A stretch of DNA of 64,000 nucleotides. Origin: Campylobacter lari. Lineage in GTDB: Bacteria; Campylobacterota; Campylobacteria; Campylobacterales; Campylobacteraceae. The notes under the pieces were generated by a model that was not told where the DNA came from, did no database searches, and saw only the letters and a program-made list of their open reading frames with translations. Position 1 is the stretch's first letter. Every line of letters starts with the position of its first letter. Of this stretch, positions 1-8,736 are shown piece after piece. The position numbers and the translations under genes are program-made. The stretch lies in contig NZ_LR134508.1 of assembly GCF_900638335.1 (NCBI RefSeq), positions 744,001 to 808,000 of the forward strand, in the 5' to 3' direction.

Positions 1-494
1 GAATAAAATGCTACTCCAATAGCTCCAAAAAATGCCCAAATAACACCTCTTATATCAAGTTTTAATGTTGTAATATCCCCATTTGTTATAAGCAAAAATA
101 AGGCAAAAAGTATTAAAAACAAAGCAATTAGTTCTATTTTTTTAGGAAAAATTTTATTTTTAAAACACATAAAAAGCATTATAATTAGTGGTGCGTTATA
201 TTGTATCATCGTAGCAGTTCCTGCATCAGTATAATAAATAGCCTTAAAATAACCATATTGAGTTATCAATAAACCAAAAATAGAAAAAATTAAAAGAGAG
301 TTGATTTCTTGTTTCTGTTTTAGTAATTTTATTTTGAAATTTTTTGCACCTAAAATTATTAAAATAATGCCGGTAAAAAACAAGCGATAAAAGCTTATAT
401 ACTCAGCAGAGTAGTGATTTTTAAATAAATATTCAGCCAAAACTCCACTAATTGCCCAAAATATCCCACCAAGTATAACCAAAAAAACTCCCAA
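1..494 (-). CDS. EamA/DMT-family membrane transporter (partial, C-terminal end outside window)
   Basis: This is the first 164 codons of a drug/metabolite-type transporter; the rest lies beyond base 1. The translation shows alternating hydrophobic helices and short loops. It starts LGVFLVILGGIFWAISGVLA and later has YTDAGTATMIQYNAPLI, both typical of EamA repeat domains. I chose a TTG start at 494 because an AAAGGA ribosome site lies 6 nt upstream; the nearby ATG at 501 is in another frame and stops after 17 codons. It diverges from murA. Family membership is seen in the sequence; the substrate cannot be predicted. Confidence 0.82.
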   Translation of the reverse strand, partial: MGVFLVILGGIFWAISGVLAEYLFKNHYSAEYISFYRLFFTGIILIILGAKNFKIKLLKQKQEINSLLIFSIFGLLITQYGYFKAIYYTDAGTATMIQYNAPLIIMLFMCFKNKIFPKKIELIALFLILFALFLLITNGDITTLKLDIRGVIWAFFGAIGVAFY

Positions 495-512
495 AAAACA
501 TCCTTTATCTAT

Positions 513-587
513 TATAATATTAAATTTTTATAATGTTTGTAGTAAAATATTATTATATCATTCATGTATATATTTTAAGGAAAATTA
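513..587 (+). promoter_or_regulatory. Putative murA-moeA promoter region
   Basis: The short divergent gap has two TATAAT hexamers, at 513-518 and 529-534, in very AT-rich DNA, followed by an AAGGAAAA ribosome site just before the murA ATG. Campylobacter sigma70 promoters rely mainly on the -10 box, so either could serve. No -35 box is obvious. The same gap must also hold the promoter for the EamA gene on the other strand. Confidence 0.4.
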
Positions 588-1844
588 ATGACTTATTTAG
601 AGATTGATGGCGTTGAAAAATTAAATGGAGAGGTAATAATAAGCGGTGCAAAAAACGCTGCACTTCCTTTGATAGCTTCAAGTATTTTAGCTAAAAATGA
701 AGTTCAAATTTCAAATTTACCACACGTAGCAGATATTTGTACCCTACTTTCTTTGCTTGAAAATTTAGGAGCAAATTATACTTTTAAAGACAATTTTGCA
801 AAAATAAATACAAAACATTTAAATAAAACCATAGCAAAATATGACATCGTGCGTAAAATGCGTGCTTCTATACTTACCTTAGGGCCTTTACTAGCTAGAT
901 TTGGAAATTGTGAAGTTTCTTTACCAGGAGGTTGTGCTATAGGCCAACGTCCTATTGATTTGCACCTTTTAGCTTTAGAAAAAATGGGAGCTAATATTGA
1001 GATTAAGCAAGGTTATGTAGTAGCTAGTGGAGAGCTTAAAAGTGCTGATGTGATGTTTGATAAAATCACTGTTACAGGCAGTGAAAATATTATTATGGCA
1101 GCAGCTCTAGCTCATGGCAAAACTAGACTTTTAAATGTTGCTAAAGAGCCTGAAGTGGTACAACTTTGTGAGGTTTTAGCTAGAGCTGGGCTTGATATAC
1201 AAGGCATAGGATCTTCTGAGCTTGAAATTTATGGCACAAGTGGAGAGCTTTTAGAATTTAAACCTTTTGAAATTATTCCTGATCGTATTGAAGCAGGAAC
1301 TTATCTGTGTGCTGGAGCTATTACTAACTCAAAAATCACTCTAAAAAAAGTCAATGCAAGCCATCTTAGCGCAGTTTTGGCAAAGCTAGAGCAAATGGGC
1401 TTTAGCTTTGATATCAATGAAGATAGTATTAGTATAAATCCTGCTAAAGAAATCAAACCAGTTGAAATTTTAACTAGTGAATATCCAGGTTTTCCAACAG
1501 ATATGCAAGCACAATTTATGGCTTTAGCTTTAAAAGCAAACGGTACAAGTATTATTGATGAGAGATTATTTGAAAATCGTTTTATGCATGTAAGTGAGCT
1601 TTTAAGAATGGGAGCTGATATAAGATTAAATGGGCATATTGCTACTATAAATGGCACTAAAGAGCTTTTGGGAGCTGATGTTATGGCTACTGATTTGCGT
1701 GCATCTTCTGCTTTGATTTTAGCAGCTTTAGCAGCTAAAGGCACAAGTAAAATTCATAGAATTTATCATCTTGATAGAGGGTATGAAAATTTAGAAGAAA
1801 AATTTAAAAAACTAGGCGCAAGCATAAGAAGGCTTGAAGAATGA
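588..1844 (+). CDS. murA: UDP-N-acetylglucosamine 1-carboxyvinyltransferase
   Basis: Transfers enolpyruvate from PEP to UDP-GlcNAc, the first committed step of peptidoglycan synthesis in the cytoplasm. At 418 residues it has normal length and covers both EPSP-synthase-like domains. Conserved residues are visible: Lys22 in SGAKNAALP, the PEP-adding and fosfomycin-target Cys116 in [10 protein letters not shown], and Arg397 in HLDRGYENL. Because the cysteine is present, this is not a naturally fosfomycin-resistant Cys-to-Asp variant. The stop overlaps the moeA start by 4 nt (ATGA), suggesting translational coupling. Confidence 0.97.
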   Translation: MTYLEIDGVEKLNGEVIISGAKNAALPLIASSILAKNEVQISNLPHVADICTLLSLLENLGANYTFKDNFAKINTKHLNKTIAKYDIVRKMRASILTLGPLLARFGNCEVSLPGGCAIGQRPIDLHLLALEKMGANIEIKQGYVVASGELKSADVMFDKITVTGSENIIMAAALAHGKTRLLNVAKEPEVVQLCEVLARAGLDIQGIGSSELEIYGTSGELLEFKPFEIIPDRIEAGTYLCAGAITNSKITLKKVNASHLSAVLAKLEQMGFSFDINEDSISINPAKEIKPVEILTSEYPGFPTDMQAQFMALALKANGTSIIDERLFENRFMHVSELLRMGADIRLNGHIATINGTKELLGADVMATDLRASSALILAALAAKGTSKIHRIYHLDRGYENLEEKFKKLGASIRRLEE

Positions 1845-3001
1845 GAGATATTTTTGCAACTTTAAATTTTTTAAAAGAACAGATCAAAGCAAAAAATGAA
1901 TTTCAAAGAGTAAATTTAACACAGGCTTTGGGGTGTATTTTGCATGAAGATGTTTTTGTGAAAAAAAACCTACCCGCTTTTGATAATTCTGCCCTAGATG
2001 GTTATGCACTAAATTATACACATAAGAATGAATTGCTAGAAATAAAAGGAAGTATTTTAGCAGGCGATAAAAATGATTATATTATAGAAAAAAATAAATG
2101 CTATAAAATCATGACAGGAGCTAAAATTCCTCAAAATGCAAATACCATTTTAATGTTTGAAGAAGCTTTGTTTGAAGATGAAAAACTCAATGCCAAAAAT
2201 GCTAAAGAAAGCAATGCCATCCGCTTTAAAGGCGAGGAAGCAAAGCTCGGAGAGCTTTTGTTTAAAAAGGGACAAAAAATTACCTCAGGTATGGTAGCTA
2301 TGCTTGCTGCTCAAGGAATTTATGAGTTAAATGTCGTTAAAAAATTGCGTGTTGGGATTTTTTCAAGTGGAGATGAGCTTGTAGAGCCTTGGGAAAATGC
2401 TGATGAATACAGTATATATAATGCAAATGCTTTTGGAATTTATGCTATTTTGCAAGATTATGCTGATGTTGAGTATTTAGGACTTATAAAAGATGATTTA
2501 AATGCATATAAAAAGCTTTTAGAAAATAAAGAATTTGATATACTTATAAGCAGTGGTGGAGCTAGCGTGGGCGAGGCTGATTTTATCAAACAAGCTTTGC
2601 TTGAGTGCGATTTTAGCCCTATTTTTGAAAAAGTCAACGCTAAACTTTGCAAGCATATAAAACTTTTTAGCAAAAGCGATATGTTTTTTCTAGCCCTACC
2701 AGGAAATCCTTTAGCCTCTTTAGTTTCAACGCATGTTTTTGCAAAAAATATACTCAATTTACTTTATGGTAAAGAACTTTTGAAATTTGACAAAGCAAGA
2801 TTGGCTAATGATTTAAATTTCAAAGGTCAAAGAAATAATTTTGCTTTTGGAAAATTAGTCGATGGATATTTTAAACCAAGTGAAGCTAAAATTGGCTCAG
2901 GTATGCTAAAACCTTTATGTGAAAACACGCATATTTTAATCACGCAAATTGATGATACGAAATTAGCAAAAGATCAAGAAATTAAAGTTTTAAAAATTTA
3001 A
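1841..3001 (+). CDS. moeA: Molybdopterin molybdenumtransferase
   Basis: Inserts molybdate into adenylylated molybdopterin, the last common step of molybdenum cofactor synthesis; Campylobacter uses the cofactor in enzymes such as formate dehydrogenase and nitrate reductase. At 386 residues it is full length. The N-terminal MoeA region has [12 protein letters not shown] (45-56). The MoCF-binding domain has SSGDEL (175-180) and [12 protein letters not shown] (237-248), and PGNPLAS (287-293) leads into the C-terminal domain. It overlaps murA by 4 nt. Cofactor and cell-wall synthesis have no obvious functional link, so this looks like simple operon packing. Confidence 0.95.
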   Translation: MRDIFATLNFLKEQIKAKNEFQRVNLTQALGCILHEDVFVKKNLPAFDNSALDGYALNYTHKNELLEIKGSILAGDKNDYIIEKNKCYKIMTGAKIPQNANTILMFEEALFEDEKLNAKNAKESNAIRFKGEEAKLGELLFKKGQKITSGMVAMLAAQGIYELNVVKKLRVGIFSSGDELVEPWENADEYSIYNANAFGIYAILQDYADVEYLGLIKDDLNAYKKLLENKEFDILISSGGASVGEADFIKQALLECDFSPIFEKVNAKLCKHIKLFSKSDMFFLALPGNPLASLVSTHVFAKNILNLLYGKELLKFDKARLANDLNFKGQRNNFAFGKLVDGYFKPSEAKIGSGMLKPLCENTHILITQIDDTKLAKDQEIKVLKI

Positions 3002-3023
3002 TAGGGTATTAAACTACCCTATT
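3000..3023. terminator. Bidirectional terminator between moeA and the 98-aa gene
   Basis: A perfect 9-bp stem, AATAGGGTA (3000-3008) and TACCCTATT (3015-3023), closes a 6-nt loop directly after the moeA stop. T-rich or A-rich sequence on either side allows use in both directions, which fits the convergent gene arrangement. Confidence 0.75.
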
Positions 3024-3031
3024 TTGAATGA

Positions 3032-3328
3032 TTAACCTCTTGCTTTATCTAAGGTTTTAAAAAGATTATTTAAGATATTTTCTTCATTTTTTTGGTATTT
3101 GCTTTGGCGTAATTTCTCCCAAGCATATGCACTATAATCTTTAGAAATCGAACCTATATTTAAATCTGTATTACTAAAAGCATTGTTGCTATCTTTTTTA
3201 TACTCTTTTTCTTCTTTGTCTTTAAGTGCATTAAGTGTAGCTTGAAATTCATCTGAAGATGTGTTTTTTTCTTTGATTTTTGTCATATTATTTAGGGCTA
3301 ACGGGCTATTTTTATCATTTACTTGCAT
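3032..3328 (-). CDS. Uncharacterised 98-aa protein, predicted sigma54 (flagellar) regulon
   Basis: I do not recognise a domain. The product is small, highly charged, without signal peptide or membrane segment, rich in Lys/Glu/Asn and probably helical (for example NILNNLFKTLDKARG at the end). A longer reading from 3433 is open, but the ATG at 3328 has a GGAG ribosome site and lies about 33 nt downstream of a sigma54 promoter at 3361-3374, so I use that start. Sigma54 control suggests co-expression with flagellar hook-basal-body genes. Possible roles are a flagellar accessory protein or a substrate of the flagellar export apparatus; this is inference. Confidence 0.7.
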   Translation of the reverse strand: MQVNDKNSPLALNNMTKIKEKNTSSDEFQATLNALKDKEEKEYKKDSNNAFSNTDLNIGSISKDYSAYAWEKLRQSKYQKNEENILNNLFKTLDKARG

Positions 3329-3360
3329 AAGAACTCCTTTTTTAAATTTAATAACTACAA

Positions 3361-3374
3361 GCAAAAAACATTCC
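3361..3374 (-). promoter_or_regulatory. Sigma54 promoter of the 98-aa gene
   Basis: On the minus strand the core reads GGAATGTTTTTTGC, an exact GG-N10-GC sigma54 (-24/-12) element, followed by TTGT. It matches the GGAA...TTTGCTT style seen at Campylobacter flagellar promoters. It lies 33 nt upstream of the ATG at 3328, a normal leader length. The sigma factor gene rpoN is also in this window. Confidence 0.75.
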
Positions 3375-3388
3375 TTAATTTCAAAAAC

Positions 3389-3417
3389 TTGACAATAAAA
3401 TAAAGTTTTGATAAAAT
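3389..3417 (+). promoter_or_regulatory. Sigma70 promoter of tRNA-Gly
   Basis: TTGACA (3389-3394) and TAAAAT (3412-3417) are separated by exactly 17 nt and end 19 nt before the mature tRNA. A full -35 box is unusual for this genus and fits a strongly expressed stable RNA. The promoter is divergent to the sigma54 promoter next to it. Confidence 0.7.
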
Positions 3418-3436
3418 CACACTCTACTTTCAAAAT

Positions 3437-3511
3437 GCGGGAATAGCTCAGGGGTAGAGCACAACCTTGCCAAGGTTGGGGTCGCGAGTTCGAATCTCGT
3501 TTCCCGCTCCA
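3437..3511 (+). tRNA. tRNA-Gly(GCC)
   Basis: The 75-nt sequence folds into a full cloverleaf. The acceptor stem pairs GCGGGAA (3437-3443) with TTCCCGC (3501-3507), with discriminator T and an encoded CCA (3509-3511). The anticodon stem CAACC/GGTTG encloses the loop TTGCCAA with anticodon GCC at 3469-3471. The T loop GTTCGAATC is present. The 3' end lies only 4 nt from the stop codon of the convergent 423-aa gene, so there is no room for a separate terminator. Confidence 0.97.
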
Positions 3512-3515
3512 CTTT

Positions 3516-4787
3516 TTACACCCTAGTTTGATTTAAAATATTATTTAATTTATCCATTACAGAATTTACATAAGAATTTATACTTTCATTGCTAGGAGAG
3601 TAGCCACTAGCTTTAGCTTGATTAAATTGATTATCAAACCAAGCCCCACCATAACCTATGCTTGAATTTTGCCAAGCAATATTATTTTCTTTGGCATAAA
3701 TTTTAGAATCAAGCCAACCATCTTGAGCGTGTGCTTTTAAAATTTGTGCAAAATCGACTTTACCTGTCATAATATCATTTAAAGAGGCTAAAGAACCATC
3801 AAAACTTTCTTTTGCCATAGCTTCTTTAAATGCTTGAATTTTAGGATTGACTTTGGTATTTCCACCTTCTAAAATTGTTCCACCGCTAGATTTTAAAAAA
3901 CTCATAAATAAAGCTTCTTTAGTATAGCTCCCATCTTCATTTTTTGGATAAACAGACATATCAGGATTAAAAGTATCTTTTGCTATATCGCTATCTAAAA
4001 TTTGAGTTTCCATACTTTCAGGGGAAAAATCTAATTTTTTCAATCCTGTATTGATAGAATTTTGCATTCCTATGCTATCTATAGTATTGTATTGCTCTTG
4101 TGTATCATAAAAATTTGTTATAATTTGTTTATTTAAATTTTCTAAAGAAGCAAAATTGTTATTTGTGTCATAAATACTATAACCTTTTGGTAAAGAATTT
4201 AAATCTTCTATACTAAAACTAGTTTTATTAGAATTTTCAAAACTATGATTTATGATTTGATCAAATTTAGAATAATATTGTCTTATAGTATCAGTCATAT
4301 CTATGTTTGTATAATAACCACCAGTTACACTCAAGGAAGTTTTACTTGATGTGCTAAAATAATTTTCCTCATTGTATCTATACAACTCATCTAAAGTAGA
4401 TTTATGTATCTTAAAATCTTCAGGTAATCCCGCTGCTTTGTTAAAATCACTACCCATATAGCCACTAGAATCAACACTATAACCATAAGCCATAGAAGCA
4501 GGATTATTAGCTTGTCTATATTTTAAAGCATAAATAGAATTTTTAAAATCGCTTGATATATGATAATTAGGAGAATCGCTTTTAATACTATTTTGATTTA
4601 ATATTGTTTCATTGAGTGCTAATGTTTGAGTATTATTACTTTGAATTTCAATTAATTTACTAGCATTTTGTTTAACAAAAGTATTTGCAAAATTTGTTTT
4701 TGAACTTGTTTTATTTTCTTTATTTGCTTTTGTTTGTGAAATGATAGAACCATAAGAGGAATTATCATTTATGCTAAATATACTCAT
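3516..4787 (-). CDS. Uncharacterised 423-aa protein, predicted sigma54 (flagellar) regulon
   Basis: No family is recognised with certainty. The first 90 residues are rich in Ser, Asn, Thr and Lys and look disordered. The rest is hydrophilic with many Tyr/Asn residues and ends in a helical segment (SYVNSVMDKLNNILNQ). There is no Sec signal peptide or membrane helix. An AAGGAATT ribosome site precedes the ATG, and a sigma54 promoter lies 58-71 nt upstream. A Ser/Asn/Thr-rich N-terminus without signal peptide plus sigma54 control is what a substrate of the flagellar export system would look like, but this is inference; a cytoplasmic flagellar co-expressed factor is equally possible. Confidence 0.75.
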   Translation of the reverse strand: MSIFSINDNSSYGSIISQTKANKENKTSSKTNFANTFVKQNASKLIEIQSNNTQTLALNETILNQNSIKSDSPNYHISSDFKNSIYALKYRQANNPASMAYGYSVDSSGYMGSDFNKAAGLPEDFKIHKSTLDELYRYNEENYFSTSSKTSLSVTGGYYTNIDMTDTIRQYYSKFDQIINHSFENSNKTSFSIEDLNSLPKGYSIYDTNNNFASLENLNKQIITNFYDTQEQYNTIDSIGMQNSINTGLKKLDFSPESMETQILDSDIAKDTFNPDMSVYPKNEDGSYTKEALFMSFLKSSGGTILEGGNTKVNPKIQAFKEAMAKESFDGSLASLNDIMTGKVDFAQILKAHAQDGWLDSKIYAKENNIAWQNSSIGYGGAWFDNQFNQAKASGYSPSNESINSYVNSVMDKLNNILNQTRV

Positions 4788-4844
4788 TATGCAATTCCTT
4801 AGATTTAGATTTTGCCCTCAATCTTCAATCTTGCATTTTTACAA

Positions 4845-4858
4845 GCAAATTTTATTCC
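4845..4858 (-). promoter_or_regulatory. Sigma54 promoter of the 423-aa gene
   Basis: The minus strand reads GGAATAAAATTTGC followed by TTG, an exact GG-N10-GC sigma54 element. It sits just downstream of the receptor-gene terminator hairpin (4864-4905), so the new transcription unit is insulated from the iron-uptake operon that runs in the same direction. Confidence 0.78.
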
Positions 4859-4863
4859 CTAGG

Positions 4864-4905
4864 TTTTAGAATTTTTTCAAGTAAACACTTGAAAAAATTC
4901 TAAAA
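4864..4905 (-). terminator. Terminator hairpin overlapping the receptor stop codon
   Basis: A perfect 19-bp inverted repeat, TTTTAGAATTTTTTCAAGT (4864-4882) and its complement (4887-4905), closes a 4-nt AAAC loop. The receptor stop codon (4900-4902) lies inside the stem. On the minus strand the stem ends in TTCTAAAA and CT/A-rich sequence without a long U run, so efficiency is uncertain, but its strength and position mark the end of the iron-uptake operon. Confidence 0.7.
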
Positions 4906-6969
4906 CGAATATTTATAACTTAACCAAAAACTTCTACCTTCTGTATAATCTTGATAGCGATTAGCATAACCTGTTGGTAGGTCATCAGTTGTTCTTCCTG
5001 TTACACCTGGATCAAAAAAGTCGGTGTCTAAAAGATTTTGAATACTAAAGCTAATACTTTGTTGTTTATCAATTTTATATGTTGTTCCTAAATCTACTAT
5101 GTAAAAATCTTTATATTTATCCCAAGGCATTGCAGAAACTTTACCTCCTTTGGACTTTGCTATAGTATCAAGTCTTGCACGAGCTTTTATATAAGAATTA
5201 AATTTACCCTGCTCGTAATTTAAACGAACCATAGCAATATGGCGAGGTAAATTTTCTATCCTATCTCCACCAAGAACATTTTTCTTGCCATCTTTATAGC
5301 GATTATCCATAAAAGTATAACTAGAGTTCAAACTAAATCCATTGTAAGAATCTGTATTAAAAGCTACTTCTAAGCCTTTTGTTTGTGTTTTTCCAAGATT
5401 GATTATTTTTGAGCAAGTTATTCCATTGTTACAATCAATCCCATTTTGCATACCTGAAAGTTCTTCTGAACTTATTTGATTAGTAAAATTAGTCACAAAT
5501 GCTGTAATGGAAGAATTTGCAAAATCAAATACTCTAAAATTAATACCTAATTCATAGTTAGTGCTTTCTTCTGGTTTTAAATCTGGATTACCAAAAGATG
5601 CATCTGAAGAATCATAATTGTAATATCCATTGGTAAGTTGTTTAGCTGCTGGAGTTTTATATCCCATTGCTATTCCACTTTTTAACGCCACCTTATCGTT
5701 AATATGATAGATTAAGTACAATCTTGGAGTTAATTTAGAGTTAAATAAATCACTATAAATATAACGCAATCCTGTTGTAAATATTAAATCTTCTGTGATA
5801 AAATATTCTCCCTCTCCATATAGAGCTAAGGTAGTTTGATCTAAATTTTTACCTTTTATTTGGCTACCTGCACTAGAGCTATCATTTTTTAGCATTTCAT
5901 AATCTATTCTAGTGCCAATGCTTGTAACTAAATTACCATAATTTTTTAAATCCCATGGTAAAATAACTTTACTCTCTCCTACCCATATTTGACTATGTAA
6001 ATCAGGATCTTTTGTGCTGCCATATTGTAAATAAGTATTAGTTGTACCAAAATCATAACTTCCATCATGATTTAAGATAATATTATCTTTGAATAATTGT
6101 CTTTCGCTTTTTACTGCTTTGCTACTTGTAGAATTAACAGATATTTCATTAACATAGCGTTCTATATCAAAATAAACATTATTGTAATCATCAATAGTGT
6201 AATTTAATCTACCACCAAATCCTAAGCTTGTGAAATATCCTGGACTGTGCGAAGCTATTTGATAATTATTTGGTTTTTGAATTCCAGTGTTATCATATAC
6301 TGGAGTTGGCCATTTTAAATCACTTTCTTGTTTATCATAATATTTAAATCTAGCTGAAAAAGATAATTTGTCTTTTATAATAGGAGAGGCTATATAAGCA
6401 TTAAATCCTCCAGCGTTTCCATATTTTTTGGAATGTTGTTGTAATAAAGTATTAAATTCTATACTTGCCTCGACCTTGTCGGGATTTTTCTTAGTAATGA
6501 TGTTTATCACGCCACCTACTGCATCGCTACCATATAATGTTGATGCTGGACCTCTTATTACTTCTATTCTTTCTATCATTGAAGATGGAGGAAGGTATCC
6601 TGACTCACTTCCACTAAAACCATTTTCATAAAAACCATTAGCAACGCTTTGTCTTTTTCCATCTATTAAAACAAGAGTATATGCACTACTAAATCCCCTG
6701 ATACTAAAATCATATGTTCCTGTTTTGTTCATAGTAATATCAACACCTGGAATATCTGCTATGGCTTCACCTATGTCTTTGATAGGTTGTGTTTGTAATT
6801 TTTCTTTTGTAATTACAGAAATAGAAGCTGGTGCATCGACTAAATCTTGTTCATAACCGCTTGCAGATATAACTGACTCATCGAGTGTTACTTGCTCTGA
6901 TGCTACTAAAGAACTTTGTGAAAATAATGCAAGATATAACATATATAATCTAGTATTTTTAAAAATCAT
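4900..6969 (-). CDS. TonB-dependent siderophore receptor
   Basis: Outer-membrane gated channel that imports a ferric siderophore using TonB energy. The 689 residues begin with a Sec signal peptide of about 24 residues, then a TonB-box-like TLDESVISA. The plug domain follows (ISVITKEKL, DIPGVDI, RGFSSAYTLVLIDGKRQ, and IERIEVIRGPASTLYGSDAVGGVINI), then a long beta-barrel ending in aromatic residues (WLSYKYSF). The start overlaps the end of the binding-protein gene by 4 nt, so it is the last gene of the uptake operon. Such linkage, plus the catecholate-type binding protein next door, suggests a catechol siderophore ligand. As I recall, in C. jejuni the ceuBCDE genes have no adjacent receptor, so this arrangement differs. 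Confidence 0.93.
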   Translation of the reverse strand: MIFKNTRLYMLYLALFSQSSLVASEQVTLDESVISASGYEQDLVDAPASISVITKEKLQTQPIKDIGEAIADIPGVDITMNKTGTYDFSIRGFSSAYTLVLIDGKRQSVANGFYENGFSGSESGYLPPSSMIERIEVIRGPASTLYGSDAVGGVINIITKKNPDKVEASIEFNTLLQQHSKKYGNAGGFNAYIASPIIKDKLSFSARFKYYDKQESDLKWPTPVYDNTGIQKPNNYQIASHSPGYFTSLGFGGRLNYTIDDYNNVYFDIERYVNEISVNSTSSKAVKSERQLFKDNIILNHDGSYDFGTTNTYLQYGSTKDPDLHSQIWVGESKVILPWDLKNYGNLVTSIGTRIDYEMLKNDSSSAGSQIKGKNLDQTTLALYGEGEYFITEDLIFTTGLRYIYSDLFNSKLTPRLYLIYHINDKVALKSGIAMGYKTPAAKQLTNGYYNYDSSDASFGNPDLKPEESTNYELGINFRVFDFANSSITAFVTNFTNQISSEELSGMQNGIDCNNGITCSKIINLGKTQTKGLEVAFNTDSYNGFSLNSSYTFMDNRYKDGKKNVLGGDRIENLPRHIAMVRLNYEQGKFNSYIKARARLDTIAKSKGGKVSAMPWDKYKDFYIVDLGTTYKIDKQQSISFSIQNLLDTDFFDPGVTGRTTDDLPTGYANRYQDYTEGRSFWLSYKYSF

Positions 6970-7895
6970 TTTTTATCCTTATTTATGTCTTTAATTATTT
7001 CTTCCAACATAATTTTTATAGATATTAATCCGCCACCTGAAAGGTACCAATATTCAGGGTTTATATAAAATATGTGATTGTTTTTATATGCATTTGTTTT
7101 TTTAACTATAGGATTTTCAATGGTTTTTCTAGCATTTCCTTCGCCACCTACTATGGCATCTCTATCTACGACAAAAATATAATCTGGATTAATTTTAAGA
7201 ATATATTCAGGTGATATGTTTTTTCCATGAGTACTTACGGATATATTTTCATCTGCTACTTTAACATCTAATACATCGTGTATAATTCCAAAGCGAGATT
7301 TTGATCCAAAAGCTGACATTTTATTAGCATTAGTAAGTATAATCAAACCTTTTTTAGTTGGATTAATTTGTGATTTGAAATGATTAATATCTTGCAATAA
7401 AGCATTAAATTTTTCTTTTACTAGATCTTTTTTATCAAATATATCTCCTAAAATATTTAAATTCTTCTCAAAAGAATTTAAATAATCCTTTGTATCTACC
7501 GGCAAATAAAGAGTAGGAGCTATTTCTTCAAAACTTTTGAAATTTTTAGCTTGTCTTCCTGAAACGATAATAAGATCAGGTTTTAATTTATATATAGTTT
7601 CAAAATTTGGTTCTTGAACACCACCAACATTTTCAACATTTTTAAAACTATCTAAATATTTGGGTAAATTTTTTAATGGTACACCAATAATTTTGTCGCT
7701 TAAATTTAATTCTTTTAAAGAATCTAAAATACCATAATCAAAGACAATGACTCTGCTAGGATTTTTCACCACCTTAGTGCTACCTAAGTCGTGTTTTATT
7801 TCTAACAATGTTGCATTGGAGTCTTTGGTGTATTCTTCTTTAGAACAGCCAAACATTAAAAACATCGCTAATATACAAAAAATAGTTTTTTTCAT
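6966..7895 (-). CDS. ceuE: Ferric-siderophore periplasmic binding lipoprotein, CeuE-like
   Basis: Delivers ferric siderophore from the periplasm to the CeuBC permease. It has 309 residues, with an N-terminal lipoprotein signal ending in MFGC (Cys17). The residues known to contact ferric catecholates in C. jejuni CeuE all have counterparts at a constant offset: Arg114 (SGRQ), Arg201 (SRFGIIHDVL), His223 (STHGK), Arg245 (VVDRD) and Tyr284 (EYWYL). The His/Tyr pair directly ligates iron in tetradentate bis-catechol complexes, which predicts that linear bis-catechols are accepted. The gene ends inside the receptor gene start. The 79-nt gap to the ATPase gene is the only sizeable gap in the operon. 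Confidence 0.9.
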   Translation of the reverse strand: MKKTIFCILAMFLMFGCSKEEYTKDSNATLLEIKHDLGSTKVVKNPSRVIVFDYGILDSLKELNLSDKIIGVPLKNLPKYLDSFKNVENVGGVQEPNFETIYKLKPDLIIVSGRQAKNFKSFEEIAPTLYLPVDTKDYLNSFEKNLNILGDIFDKKDLVKEKFNALLQDINHFKSQINPTKKGLIILTNANKMSAFGSKSRFGIIHDVLDVKVADENISVSTHGKNISPEYILKINPDYIFVVDRDAIVGGEGNARKTIENPIVKKTNAYKNNHIFYINPEYWYLSGGGLISIKIMLEEIIKDINKDKK

Positions 7896-7974
7896 TTTTA
7901 TCCTTTTGTTTGAATTATATAAAATGCAATTAATTTAATTAAATAGCCTGCTTTCCTCCTTTTTTAATTGAAAA

Positions 7975-8736
7975 TCATTCTCCAAAATACATACAAATTT
8001 TTTTATTATTTATAGAATGTATAGGAATATCCATATTGAAAATATTTTTTAATATTTGTGTATTGATGATTTCATCAGTATTACCATTTTTAATCACTTC
8101 TCCATTTTTCATAGCTATAATATAATCTGAATAAATAGAAGCAAAATTAATATCATGTAAAACAACTATTATGCCTTTGTTATACTCTTTTGCTAAATTT
8201 TTAATAATTTTCATAATTGAAACTGAATGCTTCATATCAAGATTATTTAATGGTTCATCTAAAAATATATATTCTGTATCTTGTGCAATAATCATTGCAA
8301 TAAAAGCCCTTTGTTTTTGTCCACCACTTAAAGTATCTAAAAACCTGTCTTTAATATCTTGCAAATTCATATATTCTATAGCTTCATTGACTTTTTCTTT
8401 GTCTTTAGTGTTTAATTTTCCTTGAGAATAAGGAAATCTGCCAAAAGATACTAATTCTTCTACTGTTAATTTGATATTTAAATTATTTTGCTGTTTGAGT
8501 ATAGAAAGTATTTGAGCTAAATCATTTTCTTTGTAGGTACTAATATTTTTCCCTTTGACAATAATCTCCCCTTTATCTGCTTTCATCAATCTACTTGCTA
8601 AAGATAATACAGTACTTTTTCCAGCCCCGTTAGAACCTATTATAGAGGTTATTTTTCCTTTTTCAAAACTAACATTAATATCTTTTACGATTATTTTATT
8701 ATTGTATTTTTTTTCGATATTTTTTAGTTCTATCAT
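7975..8736 (-). CDS. ceuD: Ferric-siderophore ABC transporter ATPase, CeuD-like
   Basis: Cytoplasmic ATPase that powers import through the two permeases upstream. At 253 residues it matches the FecE/CeuD family. It has Walker A GSNGAGKST (34-42), the signature LSGGQ (136-140), Walker B with YIFLDEP (Asp160-Glu161) and the switch histidine in VVLHDINFA. It overlaps the permease gene by 4 nt. The gene symbol is assigned by family, subunit order and neighbouring CeuE-like ligand residues. Confidence 0.9.
   Translation of the reverse strand: MIELKNIEKKYNNKIIVKDINVSFEKGKITSIIGSNGAGKSTVLSLASRLMKADKGEIIVKGKNISTYKENDLAQILSILKQQNNLNIKLTVEELVSFGRFPYSQGKLNTKDKEKVNEAIEYMNLQDIKDRFLDTLSGGQKQRAFIAMIIAQDTEYIFLDEPLNNLDMKHSVSIMKIIKNLAKEYNKGIIVVLHDINFASIYSDYIIAMKNGEVIKNGNTDEIINTQILKNIFNMDIPIHSINNKKICMYFGE

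Noticed and set aside
1301-1744. Open frame of 147 residues opposite murA
   Set aside because: It lies antisense inside murA, has no ribosome site and its composition mirrors the coding strand; murA is unambiguous.
3329-3433. Longer N-terminus for the 98-aa protein
   Set aside because: The extension would cross the sigma54 promoter at 3361-3374, and the ATG at 3328 has a proper GGAG site.
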